Source: Parapedobacter defluvii
Lineage (GTDB): Bacteria; Bacteroidota; Bacteroidia; Sphingobacteriales; Sphingobacteriaceae
Direction: 5' to 3'
DNA: 64,000 bases
Assembly: GCF_014642075.1 (NCBI RefSeq)
Contig: NZ_BMIK01000011.1
Location: 3,550 to 67,549, forward strand
Below, in pieces: positions 8,604-16,888 of this stretch; positions within the stretch are counted from its first letter, which is position 1; every line of letters starts with the position of its first letter. The position numbers and the translations under genes were made by a program. The notes below the pieces were generated by a model. It was not told where the DNA came from and did no database searches. It was given only the letters and a program-made list of their open reading frames with translations.

Positions 8604-9476
8604 ATGAACCGTAATCTTTCACATTTGCCGGAAGGGAAACAAAGCGAACTTGCCGAAATCGTTAAAATAATACGGGAGATTGCCGATCCCGCAAAAATCA
8701 TTTTGTTTGGGAGTCATACATCCGACAAATGGGTGGAAGATGAGTATGTCGAGAAAGGCGCCACGTATTCATACATCAGCGACTATGATATCTTAGTTGT
8801 ATTGTCAAATGGAGATAAGGAAAAAGAGCACGATGTCGCAAGCAAAATCGAAAATCGAACTTTGAAGTATAAAAATGATGTAAGTCCAATTGTTCATTCA
8901 ATTGATTACGTCAACAAGGGCCTCGAAATGGGTCAGTATTTTTTTAGGGATATTGTCAGTGAGGGTGTTGTGTTGTTTGATAATGGTAAGTTTGAATTCG
9001 TTGAATCCAAACCATTAGCTAAAGACCAAGAGAAGGAATTAGCCGCTCGTCATTTTAATAAATGGATTACGAGCGGTTCCAGATTCCTTAATATAACAAG
9101 AAACTCACTAGTTGAAGCACTTAAAATTAATGATCCATTAAATGAAGTAATCTTCAACCTTAACCAAGCTGCTGAAAAATTCTATGGTGGTATTCTTTTG
9201 GTTTATACGGGTTATAAGCCGAAGACTCACAAGCTAAAGGTATATAGGAAATACTCCAAGCATATCAGTGAGGAATTAAACCAACTTTTTAAGCATCCAT
9301 CTGGGGACGCAGAGGAGTATCGGTTGTTTGACATATTAAATAATAGTTATCTGGATGCGCGGTATCAAGATGACTATTTTATAGATGCCGAAGACTTAAA
9401 GAAGCTCATTGGAAAAGTGGAAAATTTGGAAAAAATGGCGTTGCAACTATGTGAGAGTAAGATAGCTGCATTATGA
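8604..9476 (+). CDS. MNT-HEPN single-chain protein
   Basis: An ATG at 8604 gives a 290-residue protein; a longer open frame from 8475 only adds low-complexity residues that overlap the divergent gene. The N-terminal half is a minimal nucleotidyltransferase: FGS at residues 35-37 and DYD at 60-62, the GS-(x)n-DxD metal site. The C-terminal half, from about residue 150, is a HEPN domain (FNLNQAAEKFYGGILL) with a possible Rx4H motif at Arg215 to His220. MNT and HEPN proteins usually form two-gene toxin-antitoxin pairs in which MNT modifies the HEPN RNase; here both are on one chain, as in several Bacteroidota proteins. Whether this copy is a toxin is unknown. It converges with the XRE gene, five bases separating the stops. 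Confidence 0.8.
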   Translation: MNRNLSHLPEGKQSELAEIVKIIREIADPAKIILFGSHTSDKWVEDEYVEKGATYSYISDYDILVVLSNGDKEKEHDVASKIENRTLKYKNDVSPIVHSIDYVNKGLEMGQYFFRDIVSEGVVLFDNGKFEFVESKPLAKDQEKELAARHFNKWITSGSRFLNITRNSLVEALKINDPLNEVIFNLNQAAEKFYGGILLVYTGYKPKTHKLKVYRKYSKHISEELNQLFKHPSGDAEEYRLFDILNNSYLDARYQDDYFIDAEDLKKLIGKVENLEKMALQLCESKIAAL

Positions 9477-9481
9477 GCCTC

Positions 9482-9763
9482 CTATAATTTTCTATCTTTT
9501 CGAGTAGGGAGGTGCTTTGGTATTTTGACTTTGAATTCAAATACCTCGGAAGGTTGAATTTCCAAGGCTTTACAAACGGCCACCAAACCACTTACAGAAA
9601 TATTATTCGTCCCTCGAACAATTCTGTATACTTGACTATAGCTAAAACCAGTTCGATCTTGGATATCTTCTAGCGTGATACTTTTGGCGTTCGAAACAGC
9701 CCACAATTTCTCCCTGACTTTTTTCAAGGTCTCTTTGTCTATATACTGTTCGGCCATAGACAA
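9482..9763 (-). CDS. XRE-family helix-turn-helix regulator
   Basis: This 93-residue protein contains an HTH_3 domain: an ITLEDIQDRTGFSYSQVYRI first helix pair, then GTNNISVSGLVAVCKALEI, the standard Cro/C1 pattern, with a short basic tail. It probably binds DNA as a dimer and regulates itself and perhaps the divergent cassette. A palindrome lies in the intergenic region upstream (9783-9811). The start at 9763 (MSMAEQ) is taken; an ATG two codons later is equally possible. Confidence 0.85.
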   Translation of the reverse strand: MSMAEQYIDKETLKKVREKLWAVSNAKSITLEDIQDRTGFSYSQVYRIVRGTNNISVSGLVAVCKALEIQPSEVFEFKVKIPKHLPTRKDRKL

Positions 9764-9782
9764 AGAGACATGTAAACATAAA

Positions 9783-9811
9783 GAAATATTATACCAAATT
9801 TGGAATATTTC
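9783..9811. promoter_or_regulatory. Nested palindrome, candidate XRE operator
   Basis: The palindrome CCAAATTTGG at 9794-9803 is flanked by GAAATATT at 9783-9790 and its reverse complement AATATTTC at 9804-9811. It lies between the XRE gene and the rightward cassette and overlaps the -33 element (9799-9802) of the rightward promoter. Binding here by the neighbouring XRE protein would block that promoter; this is inference from position. Confidence 0.5.
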
Positions 9812-9830
9812 AAATTACTAAGTATATTTG
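9799..9830 (+). promoter_or_regulatory. Bacteroidota promoter of the TlpA-SusCD cassette
   Basis: TTTG at 9799-9802, a 20-base spacer and TATATTTG at 9823-9830 match the Bacteroidota housekeeping promoter fully. Transcription would start near 9837 and run rightward into the long leader ahead of the TlpA, SusC and SusD genes. It is the only good promoter I see ahead of these genes. Confidence 0.65.
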
Positions 9831-9878
9831 CTTCATTATCCATGTGGTTAGGCGTGAGAAACCAAAACTAAACATGGA

Positions 9879-10061
9879 ATGGAACCTAAGAATACAAGCA
9901 ACAGCATAACGAGCACGGCCTCCTTTATTTACTGGTCGCGTAGTTTCTCACGCTCAACCACAGTCGAGCAGGGGAGGTCTGTGCCCTGTGCTGCTCCGCA
10001 TAAATACCAACTATTCCCATTACAAAACCCCATTATTAATATCATTTCCGCACCGGAGTAA
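9879..10061 (+). CDS. Possible 60-residue leader peptide
   Basis: This short open frame starts about 42 bases after the predicted transcription start and overlaps an 11-codon frame beginning at 9874. The peptide is Ser/Thr-rich (MEPKNTSNSITSTASF) with no recognised domain. It contains the right arm of the 11-base inverted repeat. It may be a translated leader or chance; there is no independent support. Confidence 0.2.
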   Translation: MEPKNTSNSITSTASFIYWSRSFSRSTTVEQGRSVPCAAPHKYQLFPLQNPIINIISAPE

Positions 10062-10718
10062 TAAGTGTTTCATGTTCAATCTGATCTGCCTTGGCATTAA
10101 AGCAGCAGTTCTACTTTTGATTTTCCATTCATCAAACCTACAGAATATGAAGCAAAATTTACGCTTAGGGGACTCGTATTGCCTTAAACGAATACCACCG
10201 TTTCCCCATATACATCTGCAATATGCACTTAAGAAGCGGAATAGTTACGCAGAAAACTCGCGAACAAGTCCAGCCTGTCTCCGTACTTTCTTCCCACTTT
10301 CTCCTGCCATTTACTATGAATCGACCGTGACGTATTTAGCCCGTACCAATCAAAATCTTAGTCAAAACTCGGATACCGGTTACTCGTGGCCTAGTAGACG
10401 GCAGGACAAGGGCAGGAGAAAGTCAGGCGTTGGTTTGCCTGGCCTACGGAAAGCAGGGGCAATCCCGTGCGTCATCCCACCTTCCCTTACCCTCCCTTCG
10501 GGTCCCATCCCCATATGTCCCGCATATACTTCGGTAAAAAGCCCAAAAAGCGGCACTTTAGCGAAGGGTAAGCGGCTACATAGCGGGAGAAAGGCATATA
10601 CGGATAGGAGTGGGATAGCGGACGGAGCGGACAGGGATGCTACTGGAGTCTGCTTCGGGTCGGCTTCGGAGCTCAATGCCAACTCAGAGCCACCTCGGTT
10701 TGCACTTGATCTGTTCCA

Positions 10719-10773
10719 ACCAAACCAAGGTACGACCAAGTCCAAACCAAGACCAAACCAAGGTACGACGAAG
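10719..10773 (+). repeat. 11-bp phased array A, core AC(C/G)AAG
   Basis: The hexamer ACCAAG or ACGAAG begins at 10724, 10735, 10746, 10757 and 10768, exactly 11 bases apart five times. The bases between cores vary. The array precedes the larger 11-bp array by about 125 bases and may have the same purpose. Confidence 0.6.
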
Positions 10774-10898
10774 CTCCGAAGCCATCTCCAAGAATGCCCC
10801 GAAAGGGGGTGGAGTGTGGCGCGCCCGTCAACCACCTGGGATTGGTTCGAATATGGCATGGCAATCGTCCGGCTGTTGCTCGGCTGTGCTTCGGCATT

Positions 10899-11019
10899 TT
10901 CCCGAAGCGTTGTCGAAGGTTTCCCGAAGCCCAGTCGAACAATTGTCGAAGCGCTATCGAAGGATTGTCGAACAAGTCTCGAACAACAGTCGAACACCGG
11001 TCGAAGAAATTTCGAAGAA
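10899..11019 (+). repeat. 11-bp phased array B, eleven units with core CGAA(G/C)
   Basis: Eleven consecutive units of exactly 11 bases run from 10899 to 11019. Every unit has CGAA at positions 5-8 and G or C at position 9; position 4 is T or C and the other positions vary. Examples are TTGTCGAAGGT, CAGTCGAACAA and ATTTCGAAGAA. Because 11 is close to one DNA helical turn, all cores fall roughly on one face of the helix. The period also leaves all three forward frames open, which explains the long spurious frames over this stretch. Confidence 0.85.
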
Positions 11020-11046
11020 TCATGTGTTTGGACCCATGCGAAGGCT

Positions 11047-11065
11047 CCAGCCCGTAGCGGGCTGG
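11047..11065 (+). promoter_or_regulatory. GC-rich hairpin before the thioredoxin gene
   Basis: CCAGCCCG at 11047-11054 and CGGGCTGG at 11058-11065 can form a perfect 8-bp stem with a three-base loop. No T tract follows, so it is not a standard terminator. It lies 8 bases before the likely thioredoxin start and could affect translation. Confidence 0.4.
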
Positions 11066-11073
11066 GCCTCGCT

Positions 11074-11670
11074 TTGGGATTGACACTGTTTCTCCTATTG
11101 GGGATGAGCAAAGGAGCGCACGCCCAGACGAACGTACAGCAAGGAACGCTCGTGGATAGCATGAGACCTTTACAGATCGGGGATTCCATTCCTGAAGCGC
11201 TATGGCACTTGCCGCTACAGGTAGCGAATCACCCGCCAACCGGCGGGAAGGATACCATCACGCTCAACGATTACCGGGATAAAAAGCTGATCGTGCTTGA
11301 TTTTTGGGCCACTTGGTGCAAACCCTGCCTGCTTTCACTCGCCAAACTGGATACCATACAAGCCACCCTTGATAAAGGCGACCTTGCGGTATTGCCCGTA
11401 TTGGTATACGACTACCCGAAGAATCTTCCCTCATTTGCTGAAAGGCGAGGCGGATGGCCCTGGGAATGGCCCACGGTGGTAAACGATACACTGCTCAATA
11501 AAGTGGTACTTGCCCGGTACCTCACCGGCTTCGGCACTGCATGGATTGCCGAAGGCAGGCTGCTGGCCGTACCGCATCCGAAAGCCATGACCCGCGAAAA
11601 TATCCTAAGGGCAATGCGCCGGGAACCGCTTTCCATCCAGAACCGAACCGAATTACCATTAACCAACTAA
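11074..11670 (+). CDS. TlpA-like periplasmic thioredoxin
   Basis: The last 200 or so residues of a longer frame form a clear TlpA/ResA-type thioredoxin: a hydrophobic signal segment (LTLFLLLGMSKGAHAQ), a beta strand (KLIVLDFWATWCKPC) with the CxxC pair of the WATWCKPC active site, and the later thioredoxin-fold residues. These proteins reduce or exchange disulfides in the periplasm. The start is uncertain: TTG at 11074 gives a plausible signal peptide without a strong basic end, ATG at 11104 is too close to the cleavage site, and upstream starts would translate the 11-bp repeats. SusC follows after 17 bases in an operon, and a MauE-like partner lies further right on the other strand. Confidence 0.75.
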   Translation: MGLTLFLLLGMSKGAHAQTNVQQGTLVDSMRPLQIGDSIPEALWHLPLQVANHPPTGGKDTITLNDYRDKKLIVLDFWATWCKPCLLSLAKLDTIQATLDKGDLAVLPVLVYDYPKNLPSFAERRGGWPWEWPTVVNDTLLNKVVLARYLTGFGTAWIAEGRLLAVPHPKAMTRENILRAMRREPLSIQNRTELPLTN

Positions 11671-11687
11671 TTCCTTAAACCGTAAAA

Positions 11688-14600
11688 ATGAAATTAATCC
11701 TTATCACTTTATTCGCAATTTCCATCGCGGCAAGTGGCGCGATGGGCCAACAGACACTTCGGGGTACCGTAGTCTCGGCTGCCGACGGATCGCCATTGGT
11801 GGGAGCAAGCGTGCGCTCAACGGTACGCGGTGCTTCCACCATATCGGATCATTCAGGGCGCTTCACGATAGCGGTAGCCGTGCCCATCGATACACTCCGC
11901 GTTACCTACGTGGGCTACGTATCCAAAGACACGGTATACATTGCAAGTCAATCCGCCGGTGAGATGGATATCAGGCTTATCCACGACGCATCCACGCTTG
12001 AAGAGGTGGTCATCAACACCGGATATTACGAAGTGCCTAGGGAACGGGCTACGGGTTCCTTCACCCACGTGGATAACGAACTGCTCAACCGGAGCGTAGG
12101 GCCGGATATCCTGCAGCGGCTGGAAGGTATCGCGCCGGGCGTGCAGTTTGTCAACGCGGGCGGTACTTCGCCGTCGGACATCCGCATACGCGGGGTAGCC
12201 ACCATTGAATCGGACGAGACGCCGCTGATTGTGGTGGACAATTTTCCATATGAGCTTGACATTTCAACGATAAACCCTAACGACGTGGAAAGCATCACCG
12301 TACTGCGGGATGCGGCGGCTGCAAGTATCTGGGGAGCACGTGCGGGTAACGGCGTGATCGTGATCACCACCAAACAGGGGCGGTATAACCAAAAGGCCCG
12401 CATTTCGGTCAACAGCAACTTCACGATGGGAGAAAAGCCGGACCTCTACTATAACCCGAACCGGCTGCCCGGTGCTACTGTAATGGAAATTGAAAGGGAA
12501 CTATTTGAACGCGGTAACTATGCCGAGCAGCCGCAGACGGTCATTCCCGCCTACGCGGAGTTGCTCATCAAACAACGCGACGGACTGATCAGCCAGGCGG
12601 ATTTTGCAAAAGAGGAAGCCCAGATGAGGCAAACGGATATCCGAGACGAGGCGCTCCGCTATCTGTACCGGGGTGAGCGCCACCAGCAATATGCACTCAA
12701 CATCAGTGGTGGCGGCGATAATTACCGCTATTACCTCGCTGCAGGCTATGACAGAAACAACGGCATCCTCGTGGGCAACAGCGCCGAACGACTCAACATC
12801 AACCTGCAGAATACCTTCCGGCCGCTGAAAGGGCTGGAGGTAACCACCGGGGTTTGGTACACCCAGCGGCAGACGGCAAATAACGGCATCGGCCTCTCTG
12901 ATCTTGCTCCGGGCTCGGGACAGACCGTGAGCACCTATGCGCGGTTGGCCGACGATCAGGGCAATGCGTTACCAATCCCTTACGAAAGGCGGCTGGCCTA
13001 TTACGACGAAGCGGCGGAACTCGGTTTGCTTGACTGGCATTTCCGCCCGCTCGACGAGCTGGCCCATACCGACCGCGGTAGCCACGATACGGAATACCGC
13101 CTCAACGCCAGCGTGCGGTACAGCTTTCTGAACAGCTTTAGCGTACAGGCTACCTATCAGTACGTGCGGCCAACGGGTACAAGTGAGACGTACTACGGGC
13201 CGGAGACCTACTACGTGCGTAACCTGGTGAACCGCTTCACGCAGGTGGACGGCGCACAGATTGTGCCTTACGGCGGCATGCTGGAGGGTGGGCTTAACGG
13301 GCTGACCAACATCCACTCGGGCCGTTTGCAGCTCAACTACAACCGTGAATTCGGCTTGCACCGCATCACAGCGTTGGCAGGCGGGGAAATCCGGCAGAGT
13401 GTCGGACAGACAAGCCCCGGGTTCCGGATATACAACTATGACCGCGACCTGCTCACCGGTACGGCCAACTTCAATTACTCGCAGTCGTATCCCACGAACC
13501 CCACCGGCAGTGCACAGCTCAGTGCGCCTTCGGTATCCATGGGCCATGTAACCGATCGGTTCCTCTCGTATTTCGGCAATGCGTCGTATACGTATTGCGA
13601 TCGCTATACCCTTTCCGGTAGCCTGCGCTGGGATGGAAGTAATCTCTTTGGGGTAAAGACCAACCAGAAAGGGGTACCGCTGTGGTCCATCGGCGGAAGC
13701 TGGGAGGCAAGTAAGGAGGCATTCTACAGCGTTGGCGACTGGCTGCCGTATCTGCGGCTTCGGGCTACCTACGGCAGTGCGGGGAATGTGAATAAGCAGG
13801 TGAGTGTACTCCCCACGATAAATTATGCCTCTGATGGTACCACCGGGCTACCCTTTGCACGGGTGCGCAATATAGGTAACCCGTCGCTGCGGTGGGAGCA
13901 GGTAAACACGGTAAATGCGGCGGTGGATTTCGGGTTGTTCAACCGCCGGATACAGGGCAGTGTGGAGTATTACAACAAATATGCGAGCGACCTGATTGGG
14001 GAGGATTACCTGCCCCCATCAACGGGTGTCAGTCTATGGGCAACCAACCTGTCTAACGATATAAATTACGCTAATCTACGGACGCAGGGATGGGATGTGC
14101 AACTGACGGGCCGGAATTTTACAGGCGCATTCAGTTGGGAAACAACGGCGCTGTTCAGCCAGGTGAGGAATCGGATAACGAATTTCAATACACCGGAGGT
14201 ATCGACAATAAGCCTGTATTTTTCGAGTCCGCCGCCAAGCGCGGGACAATCCAGGGACGTCGTGTATACGTATCCTTGGATTGGGCTTGACCACGAAACG
14301 GGAATGCCGCTTGTGGAAGTAGATGGCGAAATCGGCATGGAGTATACCGACTACATCCGCAATTTCCGCAAGGAAGACCTCCTCATCGCAGGCGTGCGGA
14401 TACCACCGTACTATGGTTCGCTGATGAACACATTTTCATGGAATGACCTGCAATTGAGCTTCAATATCAACTGGAAAGCGGGCTATGTGTTCCGGCGCAG
14501 TTCGATCACGCCGGGCGAGGAATACTTTAATGTTTATCACATGGATTATTTCAGGCGCTGGGAAAAGCCGGGCGATGAGGCACACACGGATGTGCCTGCC

Positions 14601-14882
14601 CGGGCAGAAACGGTGCAGGCATACCGGAGCCAGTCGTACATGTATTCGGCGGCGTTGATAACGAAGGGGGATCACATCCGCTTGCAGGACATCCGCCTGT
14701 CCTACACGTTTGCCCGGAACCGGTTCAAGACGCTTCCCGTGGAATACATCCGCGTCTATGCCTACACGCATAACCTCGGTATCCTGTGGCGGGCAAACGG
14801 CAACGGCATTGATCCGGATTATCAGCTGGCGGAGTACACCGCACCCCGGACATTTGCGATGGGGATGCAACTTGATTTTTAA
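11688..14882 (+). CDS. SusC-family TonB-dependent outer-membrane transporter
   Basis: This 1064-residue protein has a signal peptide (MKLILITLFAISIAASGAMG), a CarboxypepD_reg-like domain (about 22-110, LRGTVVSAADGSPLVGASV), a plug domain with the SusC signatures (about 110-230, IRIRGVATI and LRDAAAASIWGARAGNGVIVITTK), and a long beta barrel ending in an aromatic residue (MGMQLDF). There is no STN domain between signal and plug, so it is not an obvious sigma-factor transducer. SusC proteins import glycans, peptides or other large nutrients with a SusD lid; the substrate cannot be read from sequence. It lies 17 bases after the thioredoxin gene and 17 bases before SusD. Confidence 0.95.
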   Translation: MKLILITLFAISIAASGAMGQQTLRGTVVSAADGSPLVGASVRSTVRGASTISDHSGRFTIAVAVPIDTLRVTYVGYVSKDTVYIASQSAGEMDIRLIHDASTLEEVVINTGYYEVPRERATGSFTHVDNELLNRSVGPDILQRLEGIAPGVQFVNAGGTSPSDIRIRGVATIESDETPLIVVDNFPYELDISTINPNDVESITVLRDAAAASIWGARAGNGVIVITTKQGRYNQKARISVNSNFTMGEKPDLYYNPNRLPGATVMEIERELFERGNYAEQPQTVIPAYAELLIKQRDGLISQADFAKEEAQMRQTDIRDEALRYLYRGERHQQYALNISGGGDNYRYYLAAGYDRNNGILVGNSAERLNINLQNTFRPLKGLEVTTGVWYTQRQTANNGIGLSDLAPGSGQTVSTYARLADDQGNALPIPYERRLAYYDEAAELGLLDWHFRPLDELAHTDRGSHDTEYRLNASVRYSFLNSFSVQATYQYVRPTGTSETYYGPETYYVRNLVNRFTQVDGAQIVPYGGMLEGGLNGLTNIHSGRLQLNYNREFGLHRITALAGGEIRQSVGQTSPGFRIYNYDRDLLTGTANFNYSQSYPTNPTGSAQLSAPSVSMGHVTDRFLSYFGNASYTYCDRYTLSGSLRWDGSNLFGVKTNQKGVPLWSIGGSWEASKEAFYSVGDWLPYLRLRATYGSAGNVNKQVSVLPTINYASDGTTGLPFARVRNIGNPSLRWEQVNTVNAAVDFGLFNRRIQGSVEYYNKYASDLIGEDYLPPSTGVSLWATNLSNDINYANLRTQGWDVQLTGRNFTGAFSWETTALFSQVRNRITNFNTPEVSTISLYFSSPPPSAGQSRDVVYTYPWIGLDHETGMPLVEVDGEIGMEYTDYIRNFRKEDLLIAGVRIPPYYGSLMNTFSWNDLQLSFNINWKAGYVFRRSSITPGEEYFNVYHMDYFRRWEKPGDEAHTDVPARAETVQAYRSQSYMYSAALITKGDHIRLQDIRLSYTFARNRFKTLPVEYIRVYAYTHNLGILWRANGNGIDPDYQLAEYTAPRTFAMGMQLDF

Positions 14883-14899
14883 CCTAAATACCAAATGAC

Positions 14900-16276
14900 A
14901 TGAACGATATAAAAACGTTAATCGCATTAATCGCATGCCTTGCACTGGGCGCATGCGGTAAGGAATTCCTCGAGGTAAAGCGCAGCAAAAGCCAGGCAGT
15001 GCCTGCGGAGATATCCGATTTCCAGGGCATACTGGACAACTGGCGGGAAATGAATAGCAGTTCTTCCCACAGGTTGGGTATAGTCGGTGCGGATGAATAT
15101 TACGTTGCCGACAACCATTGGCGGGCACTTTCAGATCCCTATGAGAAAAACGGTTACATATGGGCGGACGACGTATATGAGGGAAAGGAAGTGGACGACT
15201 GGAACGCGGCGTATTACCGGATACTGTTAGCCAATATGGTGCTGGAGGGTACGGATAACATTCAGCCCTCACCCGCCGAACAGGAAGCGTGGGATAAGGT
15301 GAGGGGCAGCGCGCTTTTCTTCCGGGCGTGGAATCACTACCAGCTGGCTCAATTATTTTGTAAACCCTATGATCCCGCGACGGCATCCGAAGACATGGGG
15401 ATTCCGCTGCGGCTGCAAACGGACGTGACACGTAGTGTGGGCCGCGGTACGGTCGAAGCAACCTATAGTCAGATTGTTCAGGACCTTAAAGAAGCGGCGG
15501 AGCTGCTGCCCGTGGAGTCTTTAAACAAGATGCAGCCCTCCCGCCCGGCGGCCTGCGCATTGCTTGCACGTGCCCTGCTCAATATGGGAGATTACGCGCA
15601 GGCGGGCGAATATGCAGGGATGTGCCTGTCGCTGAGGGACGAATTGGTCGACTTTAATAGACTGGATTTGACGACAAACCAGTTGTTCGTGTCCGACTAC
15701 GGCGCGTCGAATCCCGAAGTGCTGTTCTTTTGTTTTGCGGCAAGCGGTACAATTACGAGCAACAGCCGGTTTCATGCGGATTCAGTGCTACTGGATATGT
15801 ATGCGCCGGGAGACCATCGATTGTCCGGATATTTCCGGGACATTGGAGGCGGGAGGCAGGTGTTCAAGGGCTCCTATCAGGGGGGTACCTCATTTTTTAC
15901 CGGATTGGCTACGGACGAAATGTATCTGATAGCGGCGGAATGCCAGGTTCGCAATGGGAACATACCGGATGCCCGGAACTATCTGAATACCTTGCTGGAA
16001 CATCGCTACGATGCGTCGTTGTTCAGTCCGGTATCCACCGGGGACAGGGGCCAGTTGTTACGGATAATCCTGGATGAAAGACACAGGGAGTTGGTATTGC
16101 GCGGCCTGCGGTGGGAAGACCTCCGGCGGTTGAACAAGGAACCTGAATATGCAACTTCGGTGGTGAGGGAGGTGATGGCCACGCGCTATGAGCTGCCACC
16201 CGGTTCTCCACGGTGGGTCTGGCCGATACCGGACAATGAGGTGGATTTGGCCGATATCCCGCAGAACGACCGATAA
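14900..16276 (+). CDS. SusD/RagB-family surface lipoprotein
   Basis: This 458-residue protein has a lipoprotein signal (LALGACGKEF, lipidated Cys at about residue 19) and SusD features: a helical TPR-like core (GSALFFRAWNHYQLAQLFCKPYDP), PLRLQTDVTR, and the C-terminal RHRELVLRGLRWEDLRR block. It forms the hinged lid on the SusC pore and binds the incoming ligand. It is the last gene of the TlpA-SusC-SusD operon; a strong hairpin follows its stop. It is slightly shorter than many glycan-binding SusD proteins. Confidence 0.95.
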   Translation: MNDIKTLIALIACLALGACGKEFLEVKRSKSQAVPAEISDFQGILDNWREMNSSSSHRLGIVGADEYYVADNHWRALSDPYEKNGYIWADDVYEGKEVDDWNAAYYRILLANMVLEGTDNIQPSPAEQEAWDKVRGSALFFRAWNHYQLAQLFCKPYDPATASEDMGIPLRLQTDVTRSVGRGTVEATYSQIVQDLKEAAELLPVESLNKMQPSRPAACALLARALLNMGDYAQAGEYAGMCLSLRDELVDFNRLDLTTNQLFVSDYGASNPEVLFFCFAASGTITSNSRFHADSVLLDMYAPGDHRLSGYFRDIGGGRQVFKGSYQGGTSFFTGLATDEMYLIAAECQVRNGNIPDARNYLNTLLEHRYDASLFSPVSTGDRGQLLRIILDERHRELVLRGLRWEDLRRLNKEPEYATSVVREVMATRYELPPGSPRWVWPIPDNEVDLADIPQNDR

Positions 16277-16280
16277 CGGA

Positions 16281-16320
16281 AGCGGGAGGAAAACATATGC
16301 TTTCCTCCCGCTCCTCTTTG
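16281..16320 (+). terminator. Terminator of the TlpA-SusC-SusD operon
   Basis: A perfect 12-bp stem (AGCGGGAGGAAA at 16281-16292 and its complement at 16301-16312) with an 8-base loop lies directly after the SusD stop and is followed by a short T-rich run (CCTCTTTGTTT). It lies between converging operons and may serve both. Confidence 0.75.
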
Positions 16321-16338
16321 TTTGGCCGAATTCGGGAA

Positions 16339-16722
16339 CTAATTCTCCTCTTCCGGTTGCCTAGCCTCGCCTAATATGCTGACCAGCATATCACTCTCGG
16401 CTTCCTGTACCGTAGCCGGTTTTTCCGGCTGATTGTTTGGATCGCTCCTGTCGAATGACAATTCGATAGCGCAATTATGACCTTCGTTATCAAATTGCGC
16501 ACAAGACGTGGAATCCTCGGCAGGGGGAGCAGGAATGAGGTTTCCGATACTCTGCAAGGCAGGATTTTCGGGATCCGTAGGAGAAGGGGTTACCTCGTAC
16601 CATCCATCATCCGGAGCAGCAAACCGCTCGGCAAACTTAAACGCCGAAAACCCGATAAACGTAGCTACTAAAGCCAACATGAAAAAGTACTGTTTAATAA
16701 AATTTGTTGTTTCTGTAATCAT
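16339..16722 (-). CDS. Small membrane-anchored protein with two cysteines
   Basis: From an ATG at 16722 (MITETTNF) the protein has 127 residues: a hydrophobic N-terminal segment (FFMLALVATFIGFSAF) serving as signal or anchor, then an acidic, proline-rich exported part that contains the pair CAQFDNEGHNC. An in-frame ATG at 16764 would add 14 residues with two more cysteines before the membrane segment and is less likely. I recognise no family with confidence. It is convergent with the SusCD operon and its gene is the next one after the MauE-like gene on the same strand. The two exported cysteines would suit a disulfide-relay substrate, which is inference. Confidence 0.65.
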   Translation of the reverse strand: MITETTNFIKQYFFMLALVATFIGFSAFKFAERFAAPDDGWYEVTPSPTDPENPALQSIGNLIPAPPAEDSTSCAQFDNEGHNCAIELSFDRSDPNNQPEKPATVQEAESDMLVSILGEARQPEEEN

Positions 16723-16888
16723 ACAATGGACTTTTCTTTCGCATTTGGAAAAAAAGCACCCCAAAAAAAGGTTTTGTTTAACTTGTGGCTTTTCAAAGCC
16801 ATTACACTTGTCCGGTCACTGACGTGGAGATTCCGGTCACGTGCCTCCGCATATACCTTCGGCATATGCCAACAGACAGGATGAGTTT

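Larger units (their letters stand above)
9837..11073 (+). other. Long cassette leader of about 1.2 kb, no confident gene
   Basis: Between the promoter and the thioredoxin gene lie about 1,240 bases. Contents, in order: an 11-base inverted repeat (GCGTGAGAAAC at 9852-9862 and its complement at 9943-9953); two overlapping short frames starting at 9874 (11 codons) and 9879 (60 codons); a GC-rich stretch; two 11-bp-phased repeat arrays; and a hairpin at 11047-11065. A long frame runs through the region into the thioredoxin gene, but its residues look like translated repeats and not like a folded protein. I treat the stretch as leader DNA or RNA and not as coding sequence. Confidence 0.55.

Noticed and set aside
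10899-11019. CRISPR array
   Set aside because: Units are 11 bases with no separate spacers; there are no cas genes in the window.
9988-11073. Long open frame upstream of and in frame with the TlpA-like gene, and a 269-residue antisense frame
   Set aside because: Residues mirror the GC-rich leader and the 11-bp repeats, and no domain appears before the thioredoxin part; the repeats leave several frames open by chance.
14436-15461. 341-residue minus-strand frame across SusC and SusD
   Set aside because: Antisense to two clear genes; Pro/Arg-rich shadow of GC-rich coding DNA.
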